Assembly (NCBI GenBank): GCA_025504975.1
Contig: JANUWI010000018.1
Span: forward strand, 1-64,000
Direction of reading: 5' to 3'
DNA length: 64,000 bases
Origin: Plenodomus lindquistii
Lineage: Eukaryota; Ascomycota; Dothideomycetes; Pleosporales; Leptosphaeriaceae
Part shown: piece after piece, positions 8,401 through 21,400 of the stretch
Position numbering within the stretch: the stretch's first letter is position 1
How the letters are laid out: each line of letters opens with the position of its first letter
Made by a program: the position numbers and the translations under genes
The notes under the pieces: model-generated
What the model saw: only the letters and a program-made list of their open reading frames with translations
Told to the model about the DNA's origin: nothing
The model's database searches: none

Positions 8401-11400
8401 AGGGATATTATAGATTCTCTTTGCTATTATATAACAATATTTTATATAGATTAGAAAGCTTATAATTTACTTAAAAAATTAAATTTTAGTTAACTATAAG
8501 TACTGTCTATAAGCTCTAGCTTTTTTTATCTCTAGGCTAAAGCAGCTTCTCTATAGCTATAGCCTCTAACTACTTATTAACTCTATTTATATATTATATT
8601 ATACTCTAAAAGTTCTCTAAAGAACTTTATATTCTAATAGTACTTTTACTTTTAATACTAGGCAGCTACTTTTTAATTAGAGTTTTTAATATAATTATTT
8701 TTTTAATCTCTAATATTTAAACTAGAGGAGTTTTATAGTCTAATAATTTAAAATTTAGATTATAAACCTAGAGATTTTTACTATTTTTTACAATTCTAAC
8801 TATATACTAATCTCCTCTATTTTTTTAAAGTTTAATAATATTTATAACCTAACTATGTATAGCTCTAATACTTTTTTTTTTTACTAGAAATTTAGCTACT
8901 ACTAGACTTAGTATAGCTCTAGCTTCTAGAATTTCTTTATATTCTAGATCTACTACGCTAACTTCTATTTTTTTTAATTTTAGGTCTTTATAGCTGCTAA
9001 TATAGTTAGTAACTTTAATTTATAGTAAACTTTAACTATCTAAACTTTAAATTTATAATATTATATAGTAATTATTAGTTTTTTTAGCTAGAGTTAATGT
9101 AATATAGGCTACTATATTAAAAAATTTAGAGAATTAAAGGTATATAGAGTTAGATTTACTGTAATTAATAATATTCTATATAATATATAGATCTATATAT
9201 AGTTAGAATAGATTATTATAGTACTTTATAAAGGTAATAGTTACTTTTTTAAAAGGAATCTGCTTTTTTAGTAGTAGATGCCTAAGGTATTACATTCTAA
9301 TTATTAGATATTATAAAGTAGCTATAAATTATTAGTATAAAAAGCATAACGTTACGTGTAGAAATTAAACTTTCTATTTATTTATTTTAGTGCTTATAAA
9401 GCGTGTCTATAGTAATTATACTATATAGTATTTAGTTATTATATAGTGTATTTTAATAATTAAAAGCGTATTTTTAGCTTATAAATAATAGTATAATTAG
9501 TTGCTCTATACTTTAATAGTATTAGCTTTTAATTTATAAAGTGTAGGTATTAGAGCCTATAGTATAGCTTATAAAACTAAATATTATAAGTAGTAATAGA
9601 AGTTATATAACTAGAGGTTAGTTTTTAATAATAGTCTAGAAATTTTATTACCTATAATTTTAAAGTATTATACTAATATAGTTATAGATAGTTTAAAATA
9701 ACTATTTATAATTATATTTATAAAATCTTTTTTTATTATTTAGCTATTTAAGTATAGGAAACTTTTAACTATATTATAAAAACTAGTTTTATATAAAATA
9801 TATTTTTATTTATTATATTCTCTGTTATGTAAAAATTAAAAGGCAAAGTTATAATAAGTATATTTAAACTTAAGTATTAAGAATTATTAATCTAATTTAA
9901 AGTAATCTATTTAATCTAATATTATTAAAAAATTAATAATTTAAAGAATCTAGAGATCTTTTTAGATATAACATCTAATATAACTATTTTAGAATTGTTA
10001 GGTAGTTTAATAACTACTATATAAATGTCTAGTAATAATCTAAATAAGAATTTATAAAAGTATACAGTTAATTATAAAAGTAAATAACTACTATAATGTA
10101 GTATTTATAGCTTTTAGTTAAACTCTATAGATTTTTAAATATATATACTTTATATATAGTAATATATAGATTTATATAATATAGTAGTAAATATTCCTTA
10201 CTATCTATAGTTTAAATTGTATTAGATCTTGAATTACTAGTTTAATAAAACTATAAATAATATAAAAGAGCGAAATATAGATAATATAAAAAAAGATTTA
10301 CTCTACTATAGATTTTAACTCTTTATAATAAAGTTAAGTAAATAATATATATTATTAGTATACTATTCTCTATATTAAATAAACTATTTAAGCTAGTAGT
10401 ATAGTATATTATAATTCTAGACGTAAATACAAAAGCTATAATACTATTAATTATTTATTATATATTTTTATTATATACCTAGATTACTTTATATTAACTT
10501 TAGTTTTAAGTATATTAATTTATACTACTAGAGCTATAGCTAACCTAGTACTTAGTATAGTTTAACTACTATACTTATAACTTATAATTTTATTTAAAAA
10601 CTATAGATTAATTAGATTTATTACTAGTTTATAAAAAAACGATTTTTAACTACTTTATACTATATAGTACTTAAATTCTTTTTATAATATACTTAAGCTA
10701 TATATATAAGTTTTATTATTCTCTATTTATAAACTAGCTTATAAATATAAAGTAAACACTAGTACTTATTTTACTTTAATATTCTATTATTTATTTTACA
10801 AGATGTTTAAGAAATTAGACTACTAGATACTACAAGTATAAATCTATCTTTTATTTTATAAATATTTATAAAATTTATATATAATTATTATAATATTATT
10901 ACACTAAAGAGGTTACTAACTTTCTATAGTAGTTTATTTCTATAGCTAGGTACTTAGTAATACTTCTAAATTATTAAATATATCTTTTTTACTATTATAT
11001 AATACTTAATTTTAGTACTAGTTTTTAATAAATTAATAATAAAACAAATAGGTGTATTAACTTATTAGCTTATATACTATTTTTTTTAGTTTTTATAGAA
11101 TTTTTATTTTTTAAAATAGTTAGTTAAAAGCTAGCTTTAAATATATATCTTACTTTACTCTAATCTTCTAATATAAAAGATAGAGCTATTTAGTATTTAT
11201 AATTAAACTATATTAAAAATATAGAATAAGTAATTTTATATTATAATAAAGTTTAACTACTAAAGTTTATATACTAATAGTTTAGATATAAATTAAAAGC
11301 TAATAACTATTTTCTCTAATAGCCTTTCTAATAATTATAGTATTATTAGTATATAGATAGTAAAAGTATTACTTATAGTATTAAATTAACTAAATTATAG

Positions 11401-14099
11401 AACTTAATAAAAAAATATTAAAAATACTTAGTTATACAGTTAAAGCTTTATTTTATTATACTAGACTAGTATTATAATATTACTATTATAGTATAAAATT
11501 ACTTTTACTATAGTTTTATCCTTATTTATATATATATTTATAAAAAAGTTTAAATAAGTTTAAATTTATAGTTATATTATTTTTATAGTAGTATAGTATA
11601 TTATATTATATATAGATTATAATATTTAAATAAAATAATTATTATAATAATAGTATAGTATATTCGTAATATTTCTAGCTTTACTAAATCCTATTATATA
11701 ATATATTAGGTTTTCTAGCTTTATAGTAACCTTCGCTAACTATATTTATAAAATAAAAAATTAGTCTTTTAATTATCTAACTTAATAGATTTTCTACTAG
11801 CTTTTTAACCCTAAAAACTATATAATGTATTTAATTTAACTTATTTCTATGCTCTATAACTACACTATAAGTCTTTAGTTTATATAAAACAATATTACTA
11901 AATAGTTTATAATACTTAAATAATAAAGCCTATAGGTTTTAATAAATACTATAAAAGCTACTAAACTGTATTTATAGAAATAGAGGATTATCTAGTATCT
12001 TTTATATTTAATAGTTTAATATATATATATAAACAATATATTAAGTAGTTAAAATTAATATTACTAATAATCTTTATTAAAAGTTTAATTTCCTAAATTA
12101 GTAATAAAGGGCTATCTAGGGCTGTAGTTAGAAAAGAAAGTCTAAAAATTATTATAACGCTCTAGTATTAAAACTACTAAAAAATAGTATTATAAAAGTA
12201 AAAGTTAAAATAGTTACTAGTAGAGATAAGTAAACCTAAAACTATTAAAAGTAAAAAATATATTTTTAGATAAAAGTTTTTTATTTAATAGATAGTATAA
12301 TATAGAAATATAAATATTTAAAATTAAAACGTATTTATATTTCTATTAAAGTATTAAAATTAACTTTAGGTAGATATTTTTAATATATCTTTTTTTTATT
12401 TAGTATAATATTAAGAAAAATAAGTTTAAAATAGTATATCTATTTTAAAATTAATAAACCTTTTAATAATTCTATATTTTTCCTAAACTAGTTTAGACTA
12501 AGAAGATTTTAAATATTAAATGTTTAGTTCTAACTTAGTTATTATAAATAAAAAAAGTATTATTAATACTAGCTAGGTACTACTATTACTATACCTCTAT
12601 TTAATTTAATATATAATAATAATATAACTAATCTCTATTTTAATCTTTAAAAAGATAGTTAATTTTAACTTTATAAGCATAATCTAGTACTAAGTAGATT
12701 AGAAATTTTAGATAACTAGAAAAAATAATTAGCTAGTAATATAGAAAAAGCTTTATTACTTTATTATATTACCTTTAATATTATAATCTAATATATAGGT
12801 AATTTACTTAACTCTAAATATATAGTTCTATATTATTTAATTTTTCTTAATACTTAGATAGTTACTATACTTAAAAAAGAAGAACGTAGCCCTATTTTTT
12901 ATAAATAGCTTTAAAATCTTTTAATACTAAAAAATAATTCTTAAAATATAATAATTATTCCTTTTTAATAATAGAATTAAAATTATTTAGTAATACTGTC
13001 TATATAATAGTAAATAGTAAGAAAAGCTATTTATAAAATATTAATACCTAACTATTAATATATATAGGTATAATTAGTTTATACTACTAAAAAATTAAAA
13101 ATTTAATAAGTAAATAAAGTATAGTCTAATATAGTAGTTAGAAAGAAATTCTTAATATATAGTATACTTTTTAAAAGTTTACTTAAAATTAAAACTATAA
13201 ATTACTAATTTATTTTATACTAGTATTATAATTATTACTTTAAAAAAAGCAATTTAAAAAGGTATTTCTATAAGCTTTTATAATAGTTTAAAATTCTTTT
13301 TTATAATATCTAGGTTTATTTTTAACTAGTTTAGTACTATTATAAATAGTATTTTTAGTAAAATAGTATTCTAATACTATATATAGCCTTTATAAATAGA
13401 GATTATTATAATATCTAATAGTAAAGAAATTATTATCTATTTTATATTATAAGCTATATACAGTAGTTAAAGCAAAAGCTAGGTTTATAGTAAAATTCTA
13501 GTATTATTTTTTACTAATAGCTAGATAAATATTATACTATAATAGCTACTATAAAAAGTAGATACTCTAAGTATATTTACTATAACTATTTTTTCTAAAC
13601 CTATTAAAGTTTAATGTAAAATATAAGTTACTATTATGTATATTATAGTAAAAAATTATAAGTAATAGAGATAGTAGTATATAGTATTAATAAAATTTTT
13701 TTTTTATAATTCTATAAAATTATAGTATCTATATATATTCTATACTATATAGATAGTATAGTTAGAATATAAAGAAAAAGTAGTTATAGAGCTATTATAT
13801 AGTTAATATAAAAAAGTAAACTAATAAATAAGTATCTAACACTTTATTATATAACTTTAATATTTTTTTAGTATTTTATATAAAACTTTTATTTATAACT
13901 TTAAAGTATATAATTTTAAATCTAAGTAAAGTAAAGTTTACTTTTATACTAAAGTAGATATAGATTTTCTTATACTACACTAGATGCTATTAATTATAAA
14001 ACTAAAATATATATAAAAGTAGAGTAATAAAACTAGAGATAGAAAGTATAGATTTAATTATTAAAAGCTTAGTGTAGTTTCTTCTATAAAAAAAAGAGC
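5401..14099. other. RIP-saturated AT desert
   Basis: The sequence is almost entirely A, T, CT and AG steps, with CpA and TpG nearly absent (for example one CA and no TG in 12001-12060). Stops occur every few codons in all frames. I recognise no gene or RNA here. It is presumably the remains of transposons mutated by RIP. Confidence 0.7.
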
Positions 14100-14640
14100 T
14101 TAGAATTTAAGTATAATAGCTACTTTAACGTGTATAGTAAATAAAATAAAGTCTATATAAAATAAAATAGTAATACCTAGCTAAATTCTAATATTTATAA
14201 AAACAATAGTTAGAGGTAGAGCTATAAAGCTAAAAGTAGAAACTATAGGTTTATTTCTTTTTAAATAAACGCTTTTATAGAACCTCTATACTAATAGTTC
14301 TTTATTTTCTACTTTAGCTCTATATATAATCCTTTTATTACGTTTTTAAAACGCTTTATATAGTTTATATAAAAGTTTTCTATACTAATAAAATATTCTA
14401 ATAAGTATATTATAGTTATATAATAGTATTATTTAAAAATTATAGATTTATTTATTTTAGAACTAGTATTTATAAAGTATAGAGTTTACTACTATAGATT
14501 TTATATTTTTTATATCTCTAGAACTATATACTTTATTACTAAGCAGACTATACTACTTAACTTCTTTATAAAACCTCTATAAAATAGGCCTAAAAAATCT
14601 ACTACTTTTACTTTAACTCTAAGGTGTTTTTCTCTATTTA
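14100..14640. repeat. Ancient dispersed repeat, copy 1
   Basis: About 540 bp aligns by eye with 17940-18480 (offset about 3840). Shared landmarks are a TAGCTACT..AACGTGTATAG block, the tract around TTTATTTATTTTAGAACTAG (near 14450 and 18285) and a following ATATCTCTA block. Differences are mostly C/T and G/A. No intact frame survives. Confidence 0.6.
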
Positions 14641-15599
14641 TAGTTAACTTTAGAAATCTTTAGGCCTTAAAATATATTATACTTAAATAGTTTTAACTTT
14701 ATAAATAATACTAAGTAAAGTATAGCTAGGTTTATTTAAAATAGTAATTACTAAAGAATTTTAGCTAGTTTAATCTATAATTAAAATTTATTTTTATACT
14801 AGATTAGAACTTTAATAAGTAAGAAAATAGACCTAGCCTAATAGATAATATAGATTAACTATTATATTCTATTAATATCTAGAAAAGTAAGAAAATAAAG
14901 ATATTCTAATTTCTAATCTAGTTTTACTATTTTATTACGTTAATAATTAATAAATAATAGGAATTAAGCTAGTAAAATCTATAACTATACTTTACTATTA
15001 TATTAGATTTATAACTAAAAAATAGTAGAAGTAGACTTATAAGTTTGTAGAATTTAAATTAACTTGTATATTAAATTTATTACTAATATATTAGCTTTTT
15101 TTAATATAGCATCTTTAAATAAAAAAGTAATTAATTACTTTTCTAATAAAACTTTATAATTATATACTGTAATGTAAGCTAAAGTAAAATAATCTAGTTT
15201 AATTCTAATTACTATTTCTATAAACTAAATTACTTTATTAAAACTTTTTTAAATATATTTAAAGTTAGGCTATAATTAAAAATTTTACTTCTATTACTAG
15301 CTATTAGCTATAGTTTAATAAGTATAATCTATAGAGCTTAAAAGTTAACTACTTTTATTAGTACCTAGATAAGTAACTAGGTAGTAGATATATTACTTTC
15401 TAATAGTTAGTAAAAAGTTAGGCTATAAATTTATTTAAAAGTTAGTAAAAAGTAAACTTTTATTTTACTATAGGTTTATTACTATTATTAGTACCTAGAT
15501 AAATAATTTAGTAGTAAAAAGTATTATATAAAGCAAGTTACCTATTTATAATATTAGAAAGTAACTACTTAGCTAACTATAAAGCTATAATAAACCCTC
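14641..15599. other. AT desert without a gene
   Basis: RIP-type sequence with no frame and no clear repeat structure that I can see. Confidence 0.6.
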
Positions 15600-15773
15600 T
15601 ATTACTATTACTTTATATATCTATATTCTATTAGTCTTTACCTAGAAACTTTTCTTTTTTTTTTTACTAAAGTTAAGTTACTAGATTACTGTCTCTAGCT
15701 AAGTAGCCTATTTATAGAATTAGAAAGTAATTATCTAGCTAACTATAAGGCTTTAAGAAACCCTCTATTACTA

Positions 15774-15818
<45 letters not shown>

Positions 15819-17165
15819 CTATTCTTTACTAGATAAACGTTAGCTATTTATAGAGTAGTAGAAGCTATAACTTAGTTAGGTAATTTTATAGTTGTAAAAA
15901 TAATAATAAAAAAGCTATTATAGAGATAGAGAAAGAGGTATAAGCGTAATACAAGTTTATTTTTTACTTAATAAAAGTTGCCTATTTATAGAGTAGTAGA
16001 AAGCTATAACTTAGCTAATTACCTATAAAGCTATAGAGTTACCTATTTATAGTAGAAAGCTATAACTTAGTTAACTATAAGGCTATAAAGTTACCTATTT
16101 CTAGTAGAAAGCTATAATTTAGCTAACTATAAAGCTATAGAGTTGCCTTTTTATAGTAGTAAAAAGCTATAACTTAGCTAACTATAAGGCTATAGAGTTG
16201 CCTATTTATAGTAGAAAGCTATAACTTAGCTAACTACAAGGCTACTAAATTGCCTATTTATAGTAAAAGGCTATAATTTAGCTAATTATAAAGCTTTACT
16301 TAACTAACGCTTTATAGCTATAAATCTCGCGCTTAATAGGCTATTCTATCTAGGGTTACCTCTAAAGCTTTATTACAAGCCTCTATAACTACCTACTCTC
16401 TAGAGTAGAAAGCTATAACTTAGCTAAATATAAGCCTAAATAAATACTTTATAGCTATAAATTTTATAGCTAATAAAAAGCTTAGTATATTCTAGAAAGC
16501 TATAAACTAGCTAACTATAAAGCTATAGAGTTGCCTATTTATAGTAGAAAGCTATAACTTAGTTAATTATAAAGCTATAAAGTTGCCTATTTATAGTAGA
16601 AAGCTATAACTTAGTTAACTATAAAGCTATAGAGTTACCTATTTATAGTAGAAAGCTATAACTTAGTTAACTATAAGGCTATAGAGTTGCCTATTTATAG
16701 TAGAAAGCTATAACTTAGCTAACATAAAGCTTACAGAGTTACTATTTGTGTGTTACAACTAAGTTAATTGTTAACTACAAATCTATAGAGTTACTTATTT
16801 ATAGTAAAAAGCTATAACTTAGTTAACTACAATGCTATAAAGTTACCTATTTATAGTAGCTAAAACCTATAACTTAGCTAATTATAAAGCTTTAGCTAAT
16901 ACTTTATAGCTATAAATTTTACAGCTAATAGAATAGTTAGCCTATTCTAGAAAGCTATAATAAACGCTAATCTATTACTTTATGTACTTATATTCTATTA
17001 GTCTTTGCCTAAAGACTCTTCTTTTTTTTTTTTACTAAAGTTAAGTTACTAGATTACTGTCTCTAGCTAAGTAGCCTGTTTATAGAATTAGAAAGTAACT
17101 ATCTAGCTAACTATAAGGCTTTAAAAAACCCTCTATTACTATTACTTTTTTTTTTTTTTTTGCCT
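15600..17165. repeat. Nested minisatellite, about 52-bp unit
   Basis: Units built on TTGCCTATTTATAGTAGAAA recur every 52-53 bp (for example at 16530, 16582, 16634 and 16686), in two blocks near 15955-16290 and 16500-16870. Both blocks lie between two longer copies of a segment (15600-15790 and 16970-17160, offset 1368). Each of those ends in a poly-T run; the first is about 36 T near 15779-15816. Confidence 0.75.
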
Positions 17166-17299
17166 ATTTTTTACTAGATAAACATTGCCTATTTATAGAG
17201 TAGTAAAAGCTTATTAATTTAGAGCTATAGCTACTCTATATTAACTATTTAATCTACGCCTGTACGTTTAATAATACAAGGCAATCTAAGTATATTAAA

Positions 17300-18090
17300 C
17301 TATTTAATAAAGATTTAAGTGTACGCGTAATACTATTAAAGTATAGTAGCTACTCTAACGTATATAGAATAAAAAATAGAGTATATATAAAATAAAATAG
17401 TAATATATAGCTAGATTCTATTTACTATAAAATAAAAATATATATAGAGGTAGAGAGGTAAAGCTAGAGGCAGAAACTATAAATTTAATTATTTTAGGTT
17501 TAGCATAATTTCTTCTATAGTAGAAAAGGCTATACTATTAAAGTGCAGTAGCTACTCTAACGTGTATAGAATAAAAAGTAGAGTATATATAAAATAAAAA
17601 AGTAATATACAGCTAGATTCTATTTACTATAAAATAAAAATATATATAAAAGTAGAGAGGTAAAGCTAGAGGTAGAAACTATAGATTTAATTATTTTAGA
17701 TTTAGCGTAATTTCTTCTATAGTAAAAAAGGCTATACTATTAAAATACAGCAGCTACTTTAATATATATAGAATAAAAAGTAAAGTGTATATAAAATAAA
17801 AAAGCAATATATAGCTAAATTCTATTTACTATAAAATAAAAATATATATAGAGGTAAAAAAGTAAAGCTAGAGATAGAAACTATAGATTTAATTATTTTA
17901 GGCTTAGTATAATTCCTTCTATAGTAGAAAAGGCTATACTATTAAAGTGTAGTAGCTACTCTAACGTGTATAGAATAAAAAGTAAAGTGTATATAAAATA
18001 AAATAGTAATATATAGCTAGATTCTATTTACTATAAAATAAAAATATATACAGAAATAAAAAAGTAAAGCTAGAAGTAAAAACTATATAT
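17300..18090. repeat. Tandem array with exact 202-bp period, four copies
   Basis: The block beginning (C/T)AGCTACT occurs at 17347, 17549, 17751 and 17953, exactly 202 bp apart each time. Units differ by C/T and G/A changes and keep their length. No frame is open. A diverged single copy lies near 14100. Confidence 0.85.
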
Positions 18091-18480
18091 TTATTTATTT
18101 TAGAACTAGCACGCTTTTATAACTTTTATATTTATAGTTTTTTACCTTCTACTACACCTCTCTATATAAACTTTTAATACTATCTTTTAAGCATTTTATA
18201 TAGTTTATACTAGAGTTATCTACTTTTTAGAAATATTTAAATAAGTGTATTATAGTTTTATAGTAGTGTTATTTAGAAACTATATATTTATTTATTTTAG
18301 AACTAGTATCTATACTATATAGGCTTTACTACTACCTATTTTATATTTTTTATATCTCTATAACTATACACCTAATTACTAAGTAGGCTGCACTATTAAA
18401 CTTCTCTATAATTACTCTATAAAATAGGTCTAAAAAGTCTACTACTTTTACTCTAATTTTAAGCTACTTTTCTCTCTTTA
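18091..18480. repeat. Ancient dispersed repeat, copy 2
   Basis: Continuation of the homology with 14270-14640, immediately after the 202-bp array. This suggests the array arose by local amplification of the left end of this repeat. Confidence 0.55.
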
Positions 18481-21400
18481 TAATAGCTTATTACTCTAAA
18501 TTTAAAGTTTTAGTATTTTTAGCGTGTATCTAGATATACAATGCTTTCTAAAAGTTTAGACTTATACTACTAACTTTATTACTTATTAGAAAAATCCTAC
18601 CTAGATTATATAGATTATTAATAGTATTTTAAATTTCTAAGTACTTATTAGCTTTAGTTAACGCCTTTATTAAATAAATATAACTAGGTACTTTAAAGTA
18701 AAGTAAGTATATTATTAACTTTTTAAAAAGCTCTATAGTAATTATATATAAAAACTATATAATAACCTTTTTATTATCTATAATATAATATTAAATAAGT
18801 AGTTAGAGAATTGCTATTAACTTTAGACTAAAACGTATTAGAACTTTAATAATCTACTTATTAGTTACTTTTTTTTTATGTTTATAATCTAGAATTAGTA
18901 TATTATATTTATAAGCTTCTAGATTAGATTTTTATTTTTATTTAAAAAGTTGCGTAAGTAGCTACCTATAGTAATAAAAGTTAGGTCTAATATTAGGTAT
19001 AGCTTTAAAAAGTTTAGAGTTTTTATTAAACTAAAAGTAAAAATTAGTATTATTAAACCTAGTAGACTTTATTTTATAAGTAAAAAGTAAATTAACTAGA
19101 CTTTTTTTTACTTTTTTTTTTTTAACTAGTAGTTTATAGTGTAGATTGTATACATATAAATATACTAATAGTAAAAACTAATTTATAAATACTAATACTT
19201 AGTACGCATAAAAGTTTAGTATAGATAATTTAGTTTTATTTTACCTATTAATAATATAGAGCTGCTTTATCTATTTTATACTAGCTTTATTATAGATTTT
19301 AGCTGCTATAGAGGGAAATATTAGCTCTATAGAATAGTAGCTAAAATTAGAGAGGTTTTTTATAATAACGCCTTTACTATTAATTAAATAAACTAAATTA
19401 TAATTCTAGTAAAGTAGAATGTATTTTAGAATATTATAAACACGTAACTTTTTTTATATATTAGAAAGTTTAGAGTTCTAAATAATAAACTTATTAAACG
19501 TATATTATATAAATCGCAGCTTTATAGCTAGGTAATTAAAAAAAAAAAAAAAGAATTAGTTTTTTTTTTAAACTCTAGTAAATTATTACTATGTTTAGTA
19601 GAATTACTAGACTCTAGGTATTTAATTAACTCTATATAGCTAGTATAGTTCTAAAGGCTTTAAAAAGTAAAGCTTCTAGTAAATAACTATACTTTATTAG
19701 CCTCTAGGTATTTTACTAATTACTAATCTATACTTTTATTATAAAAACTACGTTACACTTTATTATAAATAACGCTACGTAAATAACTATGTAGTTTATC
19801 TAGCTATTTTTTATTATAGGCTAGCGCTTTTTACTTTATATATAACTAGTACTTTAATTATATCTAGTTATTAAAAAGGCTAGAGCTGTATTACAGCATA
19901 AAAGTATTATATACACTAATAATAATTATTTAGTTATTAATTTTTATAGTTATATTCTAAATCTAATATTCTAGTAGTAACTTTATAGTAACTTTAGTTA
20001 TAATAGTCTTTTAAATATTTAAGCTACTATAGTAAATAATAATTTATAATAGACTAAATAAATTGCGTAGTTTTTTAATAGTCTAAAATATAAAAGTAGG
20101 TAGTATTAAAATAAGCTATAGGTAGTATAGTAGTTTTATATTATTAAAAGTTTATTTATACTACTTAATTATTTTATATACGTTCTATAGTTATTAGTAT
20201 ATAAATAATATAAAAAGAATATAGAGGTTTCTAGAATTATATCTCTAGAACCTCTAAATAGTTATAATATAACTTACTAATAGAATTTTACTACTATACT
20301 CTAGAGTTTTACTAAGTCTAATAGTATTATAATTAAGTTTACTATATATTAGTTTCTAGTTAAGTACTTTAGTAGTCTAGTATACTACTAGAACTTACTA
20401 CTACTATAACGCGTACTTTAAAAACTATCTAAATAGACTAAAAATACAGGTATTAGTAATATAGTATCTATATAGAGCTTTATATAGACTATTATTCTAA
20501 AACTTAGCACTGTTAATAATATTTATCTATATTTTAATAAACTTATAGTTATATTTAGTAAGTATAGATAGATTAGTATCTAATAATATAGTATTATTTT
20601 AGTTTTTTAGTTCTATACGTGCTTGCTTTTACGCTATTATACTAGATATTAAATTATTTAAAAAGTATTATATTAGCTTTAAGCCTATTACTATAGCGCT
20701 AGCGTTATATTCTACTACATTATTAATAAATTCTAGTATTAGATTTATCTCTAGTATACTATTTTAACTAAATTTTTTTAAGTAGTACTTTTTAATCTTT
20801 TTATATTACTATTATACGTTAACGTATAGAAAGTTATTAAAAAAAGCTTTAGTAGCTATTATAATATAACTAGTAACTATTATAAAAGCCTTTATTATAT
20901 TAGTATTCTATATAAAACGTCTAAATTTATTTTATAGTAATATTCTAGCTTTTACTAATATTTATTCTTTCTGCCTAGCTTTTTTTAGATCTACTAAATA
21001 ATACTTCTATTATATAGACTCTATTTTTTTAACTAGGCTAGAGATATTATATTCTAAGTTTTAGACTAGAATAGTAAACTAGATACTAAATATACGTTTT
21101 ATTTTAGTTATAATTTACTTTTTTATTTAGGCTTGCGCTATATTACGTTTATACTATTTTTATTATATATTCTTTTTAGCTTAGTAAAAGCAGCTGTAAA
21201 TATAAAAAATCTAAATATTTAAATTAGAATTAGAATATTCTTTACTATTTCTAGTCTATATTGCTTTTTTATTACGTTTATCTATTTATTACTATATCTT
21301 TTTTAATACCTAGCGTTTTAGCTTTTTTAGCTTTAACTTTAAAGGTTTTAAAGATTTAATCTCTAAGCTTTCTAATAATTTATCCTGCTGCAAATTTATA

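Noticed and set aside
15955..16870. CRISPR-like array from regularly spaced repeats
   Set aside because: Repeat units are contiguous with no unique spacers, in a eukaryotic RIP desert; this is a minisatellite.
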